A stretch of DNA of 7,784 bases from Candidatus Hydrogenedentota bacterium (GTDB lineage: Bacteria; Hydrogenedentota; Hydrogenedentia; Hydrogenedentales; SLHB01), in assembly GCA_003557825.1 (NCBI GenBank), contig PWNM01000110.1:1-7784 (forward strand). The letters are read 5' to 3'. This document shows positions 1 to 6,057 of this stretch, in pieces (position 1 is the stretch's first letter; each line of letters begins with the position of its first letter). Below the pieces are notes generated by a model that saw only the letters and a program-made list of their open reading frames with translations, did no database searches and was not told the origin of the DNA. The position numbers were made by a program, and so were the translations under genes.

Positions 1-2
1 CG

Positions 3-155
3 CAAACCATGGAGCGCATGGTGGGCCTTCGGAACCTGATGGTGCATGCATACCAGCAACTCGACCTCGATCGTCTCATCGATGAAGTCGAGAACCGCCT
101 GGACGACCTTCTTCGATTCGTTGATTGCATTGTCAACGCATCGGACGACCTTTGA
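3..155 (+). CDS. HepT-like (DUF86) toxin, C-terminal 50 residues only
   Basis: This is the 3' end of a gene that enters from the left edge; the frame is open from base 3 and stops at TGA 153-155, and it is the only gene on the plus strand. The 50 visible residues contain GLRNLMVHAYQQLDLDRL, which carries the R-X4-H-X-Y motif (Arg10, His15, Tyr17 of the fragment), followed by an amphipathic helix with acidic and leucine residues. That motif is the catalytic signature of the HepT/DUF86 family of HEPN-fold ribonucleases; in characterised HepT/MntA pairs the nucleotidyltransferase MntA inactivates HepT by adenylylating the Tyr of this motif. Having about 33 residues after the Tyr fits the C-terminal end of a family member. 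The family usually pairs with a MntA-like gene just upstream, which here would lie outside the window. It is a window edge, not a visible truncation. Activity is inferred from family only. Confidence 0.75.
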   Translation, partial: QTMERMVGLRNLMVHAYQQLDLDRLIDEVENRLDDLLRFVDCIVNASDDL

Positions 156-172
156 TTCGGCTGCGGAGGCCC

Positions 173-1846
173 TTACTCCGTCACGATCTCCAGTTCGGCC
201 CAGTAGGCCGCTTCGAATTCCCAGCCGTCGGCTTGGTTGACCGCTTCGAGAAGGATCTCCCGACCGGCGTAGGGGGATAGATCGACTTCGACGGTGGTCC
301 ATTCGTCGGGGACGGTCTCGGGGCCGATGGGTTGGGTGAGCATGGTGTCGCCATCGACGCGGACGAGTAGGGTGAAATCGCCGCGGGTGTCGTGGGTTAC
401 GACGGCGCGGAAGGTGGTCTGCCCTTCTTCCGGTACGGCGACGGTACGATAAAGGACGCACCCGGTTTCCCGATTGAGCGGATGGGTCATGTATACATCG
501 GTGCGCCCCCGATAGGCGTCCCGAGGCCCGGGCCCCATGTCCGGTCCCACCCGTCGAAGCGCCCATCCGGGGAACATCTCCGTGAAGTGGTCCAGCTTGG
601 TGGGGAATCGGATTTGGGCCATCTCCTCGTCGGTAAAGCGGCTATTGGCGATGGGACCGGGTTCCCAGGATTGCTCGAGCGGGCTGGGTTGGGGGGTCTG
701 AACGGGGATAACGAAGACATCATGGCCGTCGGTATCCTGTTCGATACGGCCGCCTTGGCGCACCACCGCATCCCGGGCCAACTGTTCACAGACTTCCGCC
801 AGTCCGTCGAAATCGTAGGCCGTATGGCTGAACTTAGTCTCCCGGTCAAGGGCGCCGATAAACCGCTCGGGCAAGGCATCGAAACCGACCGTGGTGAAAA
901 GGATTCCGCCGGCATTCGAAGGGTTGCAGTCCGAGTCCTGCCCGCAGCGCGTGGCGATGATGATGGTCTCGTCCAGGTCGCCTTGGCCGTAGAGCAAGCC
1001 CATAACAATGTAGGCGCCGTTGATCTTGGCATCGATGTTGAACAGGTCGGTCCGACACGAGGCGCGCCGGTAGTCGGGGTTCCGGTTGTACTTCTCCTCG
1101 ATCAGCTCCCAGGCCGCCGTCCAATCGTCGGGGTGCTCCTGCCACCACCGGATGGTGTCGCGAATGCACTCGGCATATTGGCTTTCGGTAGGGATACAGG
1201 CCAGCCCGGCCTCGACGATTTCCAGCGGGTCGTCGGTGAAGAAGGCCTCGGCATACATGCCGCCCACGAACTGCCCGCCATAGACGCCGTCGCCGTAGTT
1301 CATCAGCCGCCCGAACAGCTCGCCCAATTCGATGACGAGGTTGGGCATGCCCGGCGCAATGAGCCCGCTGAAATCGGCTTCGATCTGGTAGTCGATGTCA
1401 TCGGCGTGGTCATTGAAGTGGGGATGGCCCGAATCGGGCGGCGCAATGCCTCCCCGGAGATTCTCGCGCCCCACATCGTTGGCGTGCCACAACGGATATT
1501 CGCTGTTGGCGAAATCGATGCCCGCCTGGCGTTGGCATACGTCGAAGCCGTATTCCTCGAGGGTGCGCAGAAAGGTCATCTCGACGTAGAGGTCGTCCTG
1601 ATGAAACATGTTGACCATCTCGGGCCGCCATTCGGGCATTTCGTCTTCCGGAATGATGCGGCCGAGGTAATGAAACTCGGTCGGTTCGCCCCAACCGACG
1701 CCCACCATCTGGCCAATCCAGCCCGCCATCATCTTGTCGCGGTATTCGGCGACGGAAATGCGCCGGACCTGGCCCTCCTCGGCGGCCATGGCCATTGGCG
1801 CGACCAACACGCCGATCACAATTAGCGCTACGATTCGAGACATCAT
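173..1846 (-). CDS. Exported ADP-ribosylglycohydrolase family protein with C-terminal beta-sandwich-like domain
   Basis: The protein has 557 residues. Residues 1-21 look like a signal peptide (hydrophobic run, then A-M-A before Ala22-Glu), so the product is probably exported. Residues about 28-365 match the ADP-ribosylglycohydrolase (DraG/ARH) fold: a metal-site-like QDDLYVEMTFL at 83-93, HADDIDYQIEADFSG at 147-161, MNYGDGVYGGQFVGGMYAE at 182-200, and the signature GQDSDCNPSNAGGI at 302-315. Characterised enzymes remove ADP-ribose from proteins using two Mg ions held by such Asp residues. Here the usual TDDT and DTDT-like motifs read QDDL and DSDC, so the substrate may differ. Residues about 440-557 look like a beta-rich carbohydrate-binding or galactose-binding-like domain, assigned by pattern only. 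ATG 1846 is preferred over ATG 1843 because GGAGG (1859-1855) sits 8 nt before it. It converges with the HepT-like gene, with 17 nt between stops. The family call is firm; the reaction is not. Confidence 0.85.
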   Translation of the reverse strand: MMSRIVALIVIGVLVAPMAMAAEEGQVRRISVAEYRDKMMAGWIGQMVGVGWGEPTEFHYLGRIIPEDEMPEWRPEMVNMFHQDDLYVEMTFLRTLEEYGFDVCQRQAGIDFANSEYPLWHANDVGRENLRGGIAPPDSGHPHFNDHADDIDYQIEADFSGLIAPGMPNLVIELGELFGRLMNYGDGVYGGQFVGGMYAEAFFTDDPLEIVEAGLACIPTESQYAECIRDTIRWWQEHPDDWTAAWELIEEKYNRNPDYRRASCRTDLFNIDAKINGAYIVMGLLYGQGDLDETIIIATRCGQDSDCNPSNAGGILFTTVGFDALPERFIGALDRETKFSHTAYDFDGLAEVCEQLARDAVVRQGGRIEQDTDGHDVFVIPVQTPQPSPLEQSWEPGPIANSRFTDEEMAQIRFPTKLDHFTEMFPGWALRRVGPDMGPGPRDAYRGRTDVYMTHPLNRETGCVLYRTVAVPEEGQTTFRAVVTHDTRGDFTLLVRVDGDTMLTQPIGPETVPDEWTTVEVDLSPYAGREILLEAVNQADGWEFEAAYWAELEIVTE

Positions 1847-1879
1847 TGCTTTATCCTCCCCTTGGGTCTGCCGATCATC

Positions 1880-1908
1880 ACGGTAGCATGAAAACCTGCG
1901 GTAGTCAA
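1880..1908 (-). promoter_or_regulatory. Likely sigma-70-type promoter of the ADP-ribosylglycohydrolase gene
   Basis: On the minus strand TTGACT (1908-1903) is followed after 17 nt by TACCGT (1885-1880), with a TG dinucleotide placed as in an extended -10 element. The -35 matches the consensus at five of six bases; the -10 matches at only three. Transcription would start near 1873, giving a leader of roughly 27 nt that contains the GGAGG ribosome binding site at 1859-1855. Position and spacing support it; it is still a pattern match. Confidence 0.4.
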
Positions 1909-1982
1909 AAGCGAGTCTTAGAAGATCGGAAAATGCGAAAGGATAATTACGTCACTGCCGCAGCAGGCTCAAATGTAGGATA

Positions 1983-2013
1983 GCGGTCCACGGAACTGTT
2001 TTCCATGGACCGC
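1983..2013 (-). terminator. Hairpin after the pseudopilin gene, no U-tract
   Basis: GCGGTCCA (1983-1990) pairs perfectly with TGGACCGC (2006-2013). After one mismatch, GGAA (1992-1995) pairs with TTCC (2001-2004) around a five-base loop, giving 12 pairs of 13. It begins 40 nt after the stop codon of the pseudopilin gene. On the minus strand it is followed by TATCCTACATTTG, not by a run of T, so it is not a classical intrinsic terminator. It may be a U-less terminator or a 3'-end stabilising stem. The structure is certain from sequence; its role is inferred. Confidence 0.5.
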
Positions 2014-2053
2014 CTCGCGGATATTGAGCTACGATTCGCCGAAGGTGGCTCGA

Positions 2054-2956
2054 CTAATTGCACATATTCCAGGCAGCTGGTTCTATGCTATGAATCGAAA
2101 AACCGGAAGCGCCGAAAGGAAATCTGCTGTGATTGAATACGGTCTCCCCATTCACAACGGACCGCATTCCATCAAAGTGTTGCCACTCCACATGGCCGTC
2201 CATATAGAGCACATTGCCGCCATGGGGCCAATGGGGGAAGTGCTCGGGCTTCCCGCCACACATACCGTCCCACATCACGGCGATTTGGGAGGACGCTTGG
2301 GCCCCTCCCGCCGGGTTGTTGATATCGGTGATAAAGAACCGTTCGATTCCCTCACGAATCCGGGGAATCGTAGTGGGCCCATTATAGCCTTCTGGTGGAT
2401 ACAACAAAGGCAGATCCATGTTTTTGGCTTCGGGCCCATGCTGTACCATAAAATTCAGAATGCCCATGACATTGCTATCCCTAGGCGTAAACTTCATGTC
2501 CTTGTTAAACGCCCAAGCCGTGTAATGATAGGGGGCCGATGTGATCTCACACCCTTCAATGATGCCATTGTCGGTCCCTTCCCATTCCGTGTGCCAATCA
2601 CCGGCCTCCAGGCGATCGAACCGACCAAGCGCGTCGGTCGCATCAATGGCCGAAGGACAAATCAGAACATTATGATCGGCGAGATAATCCGGGAATATCT
2701 GATCGCCCTCGAACATAAGGTTCCAGGGGTTGTAAACGCCTGCGCAAGTCCAGGTATGCTGTTGAGGAAGGTATCCCCTGTTTTCGCTGGCGTACATACT
2801 AAACGCCAGGCCCAGCTGTTTCAGGTTATTGGCACAACTAATGCGCCGAGCTGACTCTCGCGCGCGAGCAAGGGCGGGTAAAAGGATCGCCGCTAGTATA
2901 GCGATGATGGCGATCACAACAAGGAGTTCGATTAATGTAAATCCACGTTTTTTCAT
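2054..2956 (-). CDS. Prepilin-like (type II secretion pseudopilin / DUF1559-type) protein
   Basis: The protein has 300 residues from ATG 2956. It opens with the class III signal MKKRGFTLIELLVVIAIIAI: basic residues, the G5/F6 prepilin peptidase cleavage point, Glu at position 5 of the mature chain, then a hydrophobic helix to about residue 29. A charged stretch with the family-typical CANNLKQLGLAFSMYASENRG follows (41-61). Near the C-terminus, HWPHGGNVLYMDGHVEW (242-258) is the DG-containing motif typical of the large prepilin-like families of planctomycete-type genomes, where many paralogues occur per genome. Such proteins are anchored in the membrane and thought to be processed by a prepilin peptidase; individual functions are mostly unknown. 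The start is fixed by TAAGGA (2970-2965), 8 nt before the ATG; an in-frame upstream ATG at 3010 lacks this and would put 18 residues before the signal. The gene looks less GC-rich than ruvAB. No secretion-machinery genes are nearby. Confidence 0.9.
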   Translation of the reverse strand: MKKRGFTLIELLVVIAIIAILAAILLPALARARESARRISCANNLKQLGLAFSMYASENRGYLPQQHTWTCAGVYNPWNLMFEGDQIFPDYLADHNVLICPSAIDATDALGRFDRLEAGDWHTEWEGTDNGIIEGCEITSAPYHYTAWAFNKDMKFTPRDSNVMGILNFMVQHGPEAKNMDLPLLYPPEGYNGPTTIPRIREGIERFFITDINNPAGGAQASSQIAVMWDGMCGGKPEHFPHWPHGGNVLYMDGHVEWQHFDGMRSVVNGETVFNHSRFPFGASGFSIHSIEPAAWNMCN

Positions 2957-2985
2957 GGTGATAGTCCTTATGAATTGGGGAATCA

Positions 2986-3014
2986 GTCCATGCATCCCAT
3001 CAAGGGGCATGGAC
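2986..3014 (-). terminator. Hairpin between the Cys/His-rich gene and the pseudopilin gene
   Basis: GTCCATGC (2986-2993) pairs perfectly with GCATGGAC (3007-3014); past a two-base bulge CCC (2996-2998) pairs with GGG (3004-3006) around a five-base loop. It lies 29 nt after the stop of the upstream small gene and ends 15 nt before the TAAGGA ribosome binding site of the pseudopilin gene. No T-run follows it on the minus strand. It could end the upstream transcript or act in the pseudopilin leader. The partly overlapping palindrome GGACGTCC (3011-3018) could form a competing fold. Confidence 0.45.
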
Positions 3015-3043
3015 GTCCCATTCGTATTTTAAATGGAAAGATT

Positions 3044-3430
3044 TCAGCCGGTGGCGGAAGCAGGAGGCGGTCGGGGCAACCAGACCGACCAAAAATTACT
3101 GGTGACGGCCGCATGTAGTTGGGGGGAAAAGGGGACACGCGTCAACCGCGTGACTGGTGGATAGGACAAACAACCGGTAACGATTACCAGCGAATGAATC
3201 AAACTACATAGGCCGCAGTCTTCCGATTCGGAATCCTCATCGCAGGGGTCTTTCGTTTCACATCCGGAGGATCCGCAAGACGATACATGACCATCCGAGA
3301 GGGCCATCCGGTGGGGCCCGTGCTCAATCCCGATGGAATGGCCGACTGCCAACACAAGCAGCACCAGCATACCCAATGCAACGCATTGTTTTATGCCACG
3401 AAAAACTCTCTTTCTACCTTCGCTGGTCAT
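3044..3430 (-). CDS. Small membrane-anchored Cys/His-rich protein, possibly DUF2946-like
   Basis: The protein has 128 residues from ATG 3430. A basic N-terminus (MTSEGRKRVFRGIK) precedes one hydrophobic segment (about 16-35), acting as a signal peptide or anchor. The following part is rich in His (31, 37, 40, 48) and has five Cys (52, 57, 63, 72, 75) in an acidic stretch, including a CGLC motif, then a second hydrophobic patch (77-91). The C-terminus is WSVWLPRPPPAS. The layout of one helix, CxxC and a Pro-rich Arg-containing end recalls DUF2946-type small proteins found near metal-uptake genes; this is a resemblance, not an identification. Metal or redox binding is inferred from Cys and His only. 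An in-frame ATG at 3499 would add 23 residues, but the best promoter candidate would start transcription only about 3 nt before it, so 3430 is preferred. Neither start has a strong ribosome binding site. It lies between ruvB (141 nt away) and the pseudopilin gene (87 nt away). Confidence 0.6.
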   Translation of the reverse strand: MTSEGRKRVFRGIKQCVALGMLVLLVLAVGHSIGIEHGPHRMALSDGHVSSCGSSGCETKDPCDEDSESEDCGLCSLIHSLVIVTGCLSYPPVTRLTRVPFSPQLHAAVTSNFWSVWLPRPPPASATG

Positions 3431-3508
3431 GTGTGTCTCGTTGTAGCTACTGCAAAAGGCGCCACTACTAGCCAGAAAATGGCGATGAACGCCCTTCATC
3501 CTGATAAC

Positions 3509-3538
3509 ACCCTATCATTCCCCGTAGGCAGGCGTCAA
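3509..3538 (-). promoter_or_regulatory. Possible promoter of the Cys/His-rich small gene
   Basis: On the minus strand TTGACG (3538-3533) is followed after 18 nt by TAGGGT (3514-3509), with a TG dinucleotide in extended -10 position. This is the same layout as the candidate before the ADP-ribosylglycohydrolase gene. Transcription would start near 3502, leaving a leader of about 72 nt to ATG 3430. The -10 is weak (three of six), so this is a tentative call. Confidence 0.3.
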
Positions 3539-3571
3539 TCTCAAAAGCATCCATACCAAATAAGGTAAAAA

Positions 3572-4591
3572 TCAGAACAGCGTATCCTGATCGCTGGGGG
3601 CGGTGAGGCCGAAGTGGCCGTAGGCGCGGGGGGTGGCGACGCGGCCTTGGGCGGTGCGTTTCATAAAACCGATTTGGATGAGGAAGGGTTCGTGGACCTC
3701 TTCGAGGGTCTGGGGTTCTTCGCCGATGGCCACGGCCAGGGAGCTGAGCCCCACGGGGCCGCCGGAGAATTTGTCCATGATGGTATGGAGCAGGCGACGG
3801 TCCATCTCGTCGAGGCCGAGGGCGTCGATTTGCAGCATGTTGAGGGCTCCGTCGGCCATGGGATAGGTGATGACGCCGTCGCCCTTGACCTGGGCGAAGT
3901 CGCGCACGCGCCGAAGCAGGCGATTGGCAATGCGGGCCGTCCCTCGCGACCGTCGGGCGATCTCGCGGGCTCCGTCGGGTTCGATGCTGACGCCGAGGAT
4001 ACGGGCCGCCCGGGTGACGATGACCTCAAGTTCCTCGGCGCTGTAGAAATCGAACCGACAGGTGTCGCCGAAACGGGCGCGCAAGGGCGGCGTGAGAAGC
4101 CCGGCGCGGGTGGTTGCGCCGATAAGGGTAAAGGGACGGAGGCCGATCTTCATGGACCGGGCCGTGGGGCCCTTTCCGAGCATAATGTCGATCTCGAAAT
4201 CCTCCATGGCCGAGTAGAGGGTCTCCTCGACGGCATGGTTGAGCCGATGGATCTCGTCGATGAAGAGGATGTCGTAATCTTCGAGATTGGTCAGGATGGC
4301 GCTGAGATCCGCCTGGCGCTCGATGACCGGCCCCGAGGTGGATTTGATATCTACGCCCATTTCGTTGGCCAGGGCCCGGGCGAGGGTGGTTTTGCCCAAA
4401 CCCGGCGGCCCGGATAGCAGCAAATGGTCGAGGGGCTCGCGCCGTCCCTTGGCAGCCTCGATGGCGATGGCCAGCTTTTCCTTGATCGGGGTCTGGCCCG
4501 GAAACTCGCCCAGCCGTTGGGGGCGGATCTGCTCCTCGTATTGGACGTCTTCGCCCGTGGGCGTTGCGTTGAGTATGTCGTTATCGGCCAC
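3572..4591 (-). CDS. ruvB: Holliday junction branch migration helicase RuvB
   Basis: The protein has 339 residues, the normal family length. RuvB is the AAA+ ATPase hexamer that, loaded by RuvA, pumps DNA through Holliday junctions during recombinational repair in the cytoplasm. Visible motifs: Walker A GPPGLGKT (61-68), Walker B LFIDEIH (109-115), sensor 1 GATTRAG (158-164), PLRARFG (169-175) with the arginine finger, sensor 2 region GTARIANRLLRRVRDFA (217-233), and the winged-helix domain with GGPVGLSSLAVAIGEE (277-292). Two spots differ from common RuvB sequences: GTPR reads GTAR, and the DNA-contacting RTPRGR reads RTAQGR (312-317). The start codon is GTG (4591-4589). AAAGG lies 8 nt before it inside the last codons of ruvA, and only 3 nt separate the two genes, so translation is probably coupled to ruvA. 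Confidence 0.98.
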   Translation of the reverse strand: MADNDILNATPTGEDVQYEEQIRPQRLGEFPGQTPIKEKLAIAIEAAKGRREPLDHLLLSGPPGLGKTTLARALANEMGVDIKSTSGPVIERQADLSAILTNLEDYDILFIDEIHRLNHAVEETLYSAMEDFEIDIMLGKGPTARSMKIGLRPFTLIGATTRAGLLTPPLRARFGDTCRFDFYSAEELEVIVTRAARILGVSIEPDGAREIARRSRGTARIANRLLRRVRDFAQVKGDGVITYPMADGALNMLQIDALGLDEMDRRLLHTIMDKFSGGPVGLSSLAVAIGEEPQTLEEVHEPFLIQIGFMKRTAQGRVATPRAYGHFGLTAPSDQDTLF

Positions 4592-4594
4592 CGG

Positions 4595-5200
4595 TTATAC
4601 CTTTGATATGGAGCGCAGGGCCGTTCGCACCACTTCGTCGGCAGGGGCATCGACGGGCAAGCCCGCTCGGGCATTGCGCACGGCCTTGGCGGCCTCGGCA
4701 GGCGTACAGCCCAATGCGCACAATGCTTCAATGGCGTCGTCGCCTTCGGGCGCAACGGCCCCTTCGCCCTCCGAGCCCAACAGCCGCGCCAGATCGGCTT
4801 CCTGGCCCATCTTGTTTTTCATGTCGAGGATAATCCGTTGAGCGCCCTTTTTGCCCACGCCGTTGACCCGCGTAAAGGCGGTGGTATCCGCGTTTTGCAC
4901 GGCCGCGGCCAATTGCTGGGGCGACAGAGCCGACAAAATGGCCAGCGCCACTTTCGGTCCGACGCCGTTGATACCGAGTAGCAGTCGAAACAGTTTCTTG
5001 TCTTCGATCTCGCTGAAGCCGTAGATATGAAAGGCGTCCTCGCGGATGTAGCAATGGGTATAGAACAACATTTCCCGCCCCGCCTGGAGCTTGCGGGTGG
5101 TGCGTTCGGGCACAAAGACCTCGTAGCCCACGCCGTTGACATCGAGTTCGACGCGGTTGGGTTCGAGGGTATGGATTTGTCCTTGCAGGAAAGCAAACAT
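4595..5200 (-). CDS. ruvA: Holliday junction DNA-binding protein RuvA
   Basis: The protein has 201 residues from ATG 5200, matching the usual family length of about 200. RuvA tetramers bind the four-way junction and load RuvB for branch migration. The N-terminal OB-fold domain (MFAFLQGQIHTLEPNRVELD onward, about 1-64) is followed by two helix-hairpin-helix motifs, LLGINGVGPKVALAIL (74-89) and FTRVNGVGKKGAQRII (109-124), a flexible acidic linker (about 138-155), and the small domain III that contacts RuvB (about 156-201). The frame is open upstream to 5368, but the extra 56 residues are Pro-rich, unlike RuvA, and overlap the neighbouring gene. There is no recognisable Shine-Dalgarno before ATG 5200 (a run of six C precedes it), so initiation may depend on translation of the membrane gene that ends 43 nt upstream. 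Confidence 0.98.
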   Translation of the reverse strand: MFAFLQGQIHTLEPNRVELDVNGVGYEVFVPERTTRKLQAGREMLFYTHCYIREDAFHIYGFSEIEDKKLFRLLLGINGVGPKVALAILSALSPQQLAAAVQNADTTAFTRVNGVGKKGAQRIILDMKNKMGQEADLARLLGSEGEGAVAPEGDDAIEALCALGCTPAEAAKAVRNARAGLPVDAPADEVVRTALRSISKV

Positions 5201-5243
5201 GGGGGGAATGGTACCCGGAATGGCCGGAAATTTCCACCACAGC

Positions 5244-5882
5244 TCAGCGGCCGGGCGGACCGGCGACGGGTGGAACGGGCCGACGGCCGAAGGTGAACTG
5301 GGCAAAGGCTCCGGCAATGGCCAATGCGACCCAGGCAATGAAGGCAATCCAACCGCCTCCGCCCACATCGGTCCATTTTTCGGGGTCGTCGATTAGATTC
5401 GGGCCGACGAAATAGAGGCTCAGCGCCGCCACCACAAGCCAGGCCCCAATGGCAGCCGTGGCCAAGGTGAGGATGGTCCGTTCCAGCAACAAGGCCAACA
5501 GGCCCCCGCCCAGCGAGATGCCCAGCAGGGCCCAGGGAACCCATGGCTCGGGGCGTTCGCCCAGCACCGATTGGGCGATAATGGCCGCGCCCAGAACGCC
5601 CAGCAGGAACACGCCCGCCCGAAAGAGAAAGAGCACGGCGAAGGCCCCGCATACGCCGCCGATGCCGCCGGCTACCAACACCGCGATGGTCGAGGCCGGA
5701 GCTACCATGGACGCCACAACGGCCGCGGCGCTCCCCGCCAATACAAAACCCGTCAATGCGATGAGCAGCTTGAGGGTCCGGTAGCCCAGAAAACAATACA
5801 CCGCTCCCACAACGAGCGCGCCTACGATGAGCAGGGCATAGCTCGAGTCGGATTGCATGAAGGTCTCAGCCCATATCTCCAC
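5244..5882 (-). CDS. Seven-helix membrane protein, TMEM198/DUF4203-like
   Basis: The protein has 212 residues, mostly hydrophobic, with about seven membrane segments (roughly 16-33, 37-60, 64-87, 90-107, 114-132, 138-157, 177-197) and short charged loops such as FRAG and LLERT. The early FLGYRTLKLLIALTGFVLAG and the small-residue-rich helices resemble the TMEM198/TM7SF3-type (DUF4203) family, whose bacterial members have no established function. The C-terminus is a short Pro-rich tail. The assigned start is GTG 5882, with AGGA (5892-5889) 6 nt before it; ATG 5858 (protein starting MQSDSS) is a credible alternative and would leave all helices intact. The gene sits 43 nt upstream of ruvA in the same direction and is likely co-transcribed with ruvAB. 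Nothing in its sequence suggests a DNA-repair role. The membrane nature is certain; the family call is moderate. Confidence 0.8.
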   Translation of the reverse strand: MEIWAETFMQSDSSYALLIVGALVVGAVYCFLGYRTLKLLIALTGFVLAGSAAAVVASMVAPASTIAVLVAGGIGGVCGAFAVLFLFRAGVFLLGVLGAAIIAQSVLGERPEPWVPWALLGISLGGGLLALLLERTILTLATAAIGAWLVVAALSLYFVGPNLIDDPEKWTDVGGGGWIAFIAWVALAIAGAFAQFTFGRRPVPPVAGPPGR

Positions 5883-6016
5883 AACGGTTCCTATCGTGTC
5901 GGTATAACAATGTCCAATTCGGCAGGTAGTGTGGCATGAGCGCGGCCGTCGCTACAAACGGGCCGTAGGCGGGAGCAATATTGGAGGGCAGAACAACACG
6001 GAATGGATAGACCCAT

Positions 6017-6049
6017 TGTGCGGTGCGAGCCGATGGCCCGCACCGCACA
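6017..6049 (-). terminator. Strong GC-rich hairpin after the HEAT-repeat gene, no U-tract
   Basis: GTGCGGTGCG (6018-6027) pairs perfectly with CGCACCGCAC (6039-6048), extended outward by a T-A pair. After an A.C mismatch GCC (6029-6031) pairs with GGC (6035-6037) around a three-base loop. It starts 8 nt after the stop codon of the HEAT-repeat gene. On the minus strand the next bases are ATGGGTCTATCC, with no T-run. It probably marks the 3' end of that transcript and separates it from the membrane-ruvA-ruvB operon. Confidence 0.55.
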
Positions 6050-6057
6050 TATCTGAC

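Noticed and set aside
392..1825. Long plus-strand open frame (477 codons) opposite the ADP-ribosylglycohydrolase gene
   Set aside because: It has no recognisable motifs, and the opposite strand is a clear gene with signal peptide, ribosome binding site and family motifs. Long antisense frames are common in GC-rich genes.
1..1846. A functional link between the HepT-like toxin and the ADP-ribosylglycohydrolase as one system
   Set aside because: The genes converge, so they are not co-transcribed, and the hydrolase has a signal peptide, so it would not meet a cytoplasmic toxin.
2024..2854. Plus-strand open frame (276 codons) opposite the pseudopilin gene
   Set aside because: It is a shadow of the minus-strand gene, whose prepilin signal and DG motif are unmistakable.
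5226..5235. Perfect 10-bp palindrome GGAAATTTCC between the membrane gene and ruvA
   Set aside because: Single short palindrome without a partner site; expected by chance and not placed like a promoter operator.
5883..5900. Possible SOS (LexA) box GAACCGTTGTGG before the membrane-ruvA-ruvB operon
   Set aside because: The second half does not match GTTC, and no E. coli-type CTGT-N8-ACAG site is present, so SOS control cannot be claimed.
5901..5909. Extended -10-like TGTTATACC before the membrane gene
   Set aside because: There is no acceptable -35 at 16-18 nt upstream, and the start would leave only about 12 nt before GTG 5882.
5866..6048. Minus-strand 60-codon frame between the HEAT and membrane genes
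   Set aside because: It runs through the hairpin at 6017-6049 and overlaps the start of the membrane gene, with no supporting motif.
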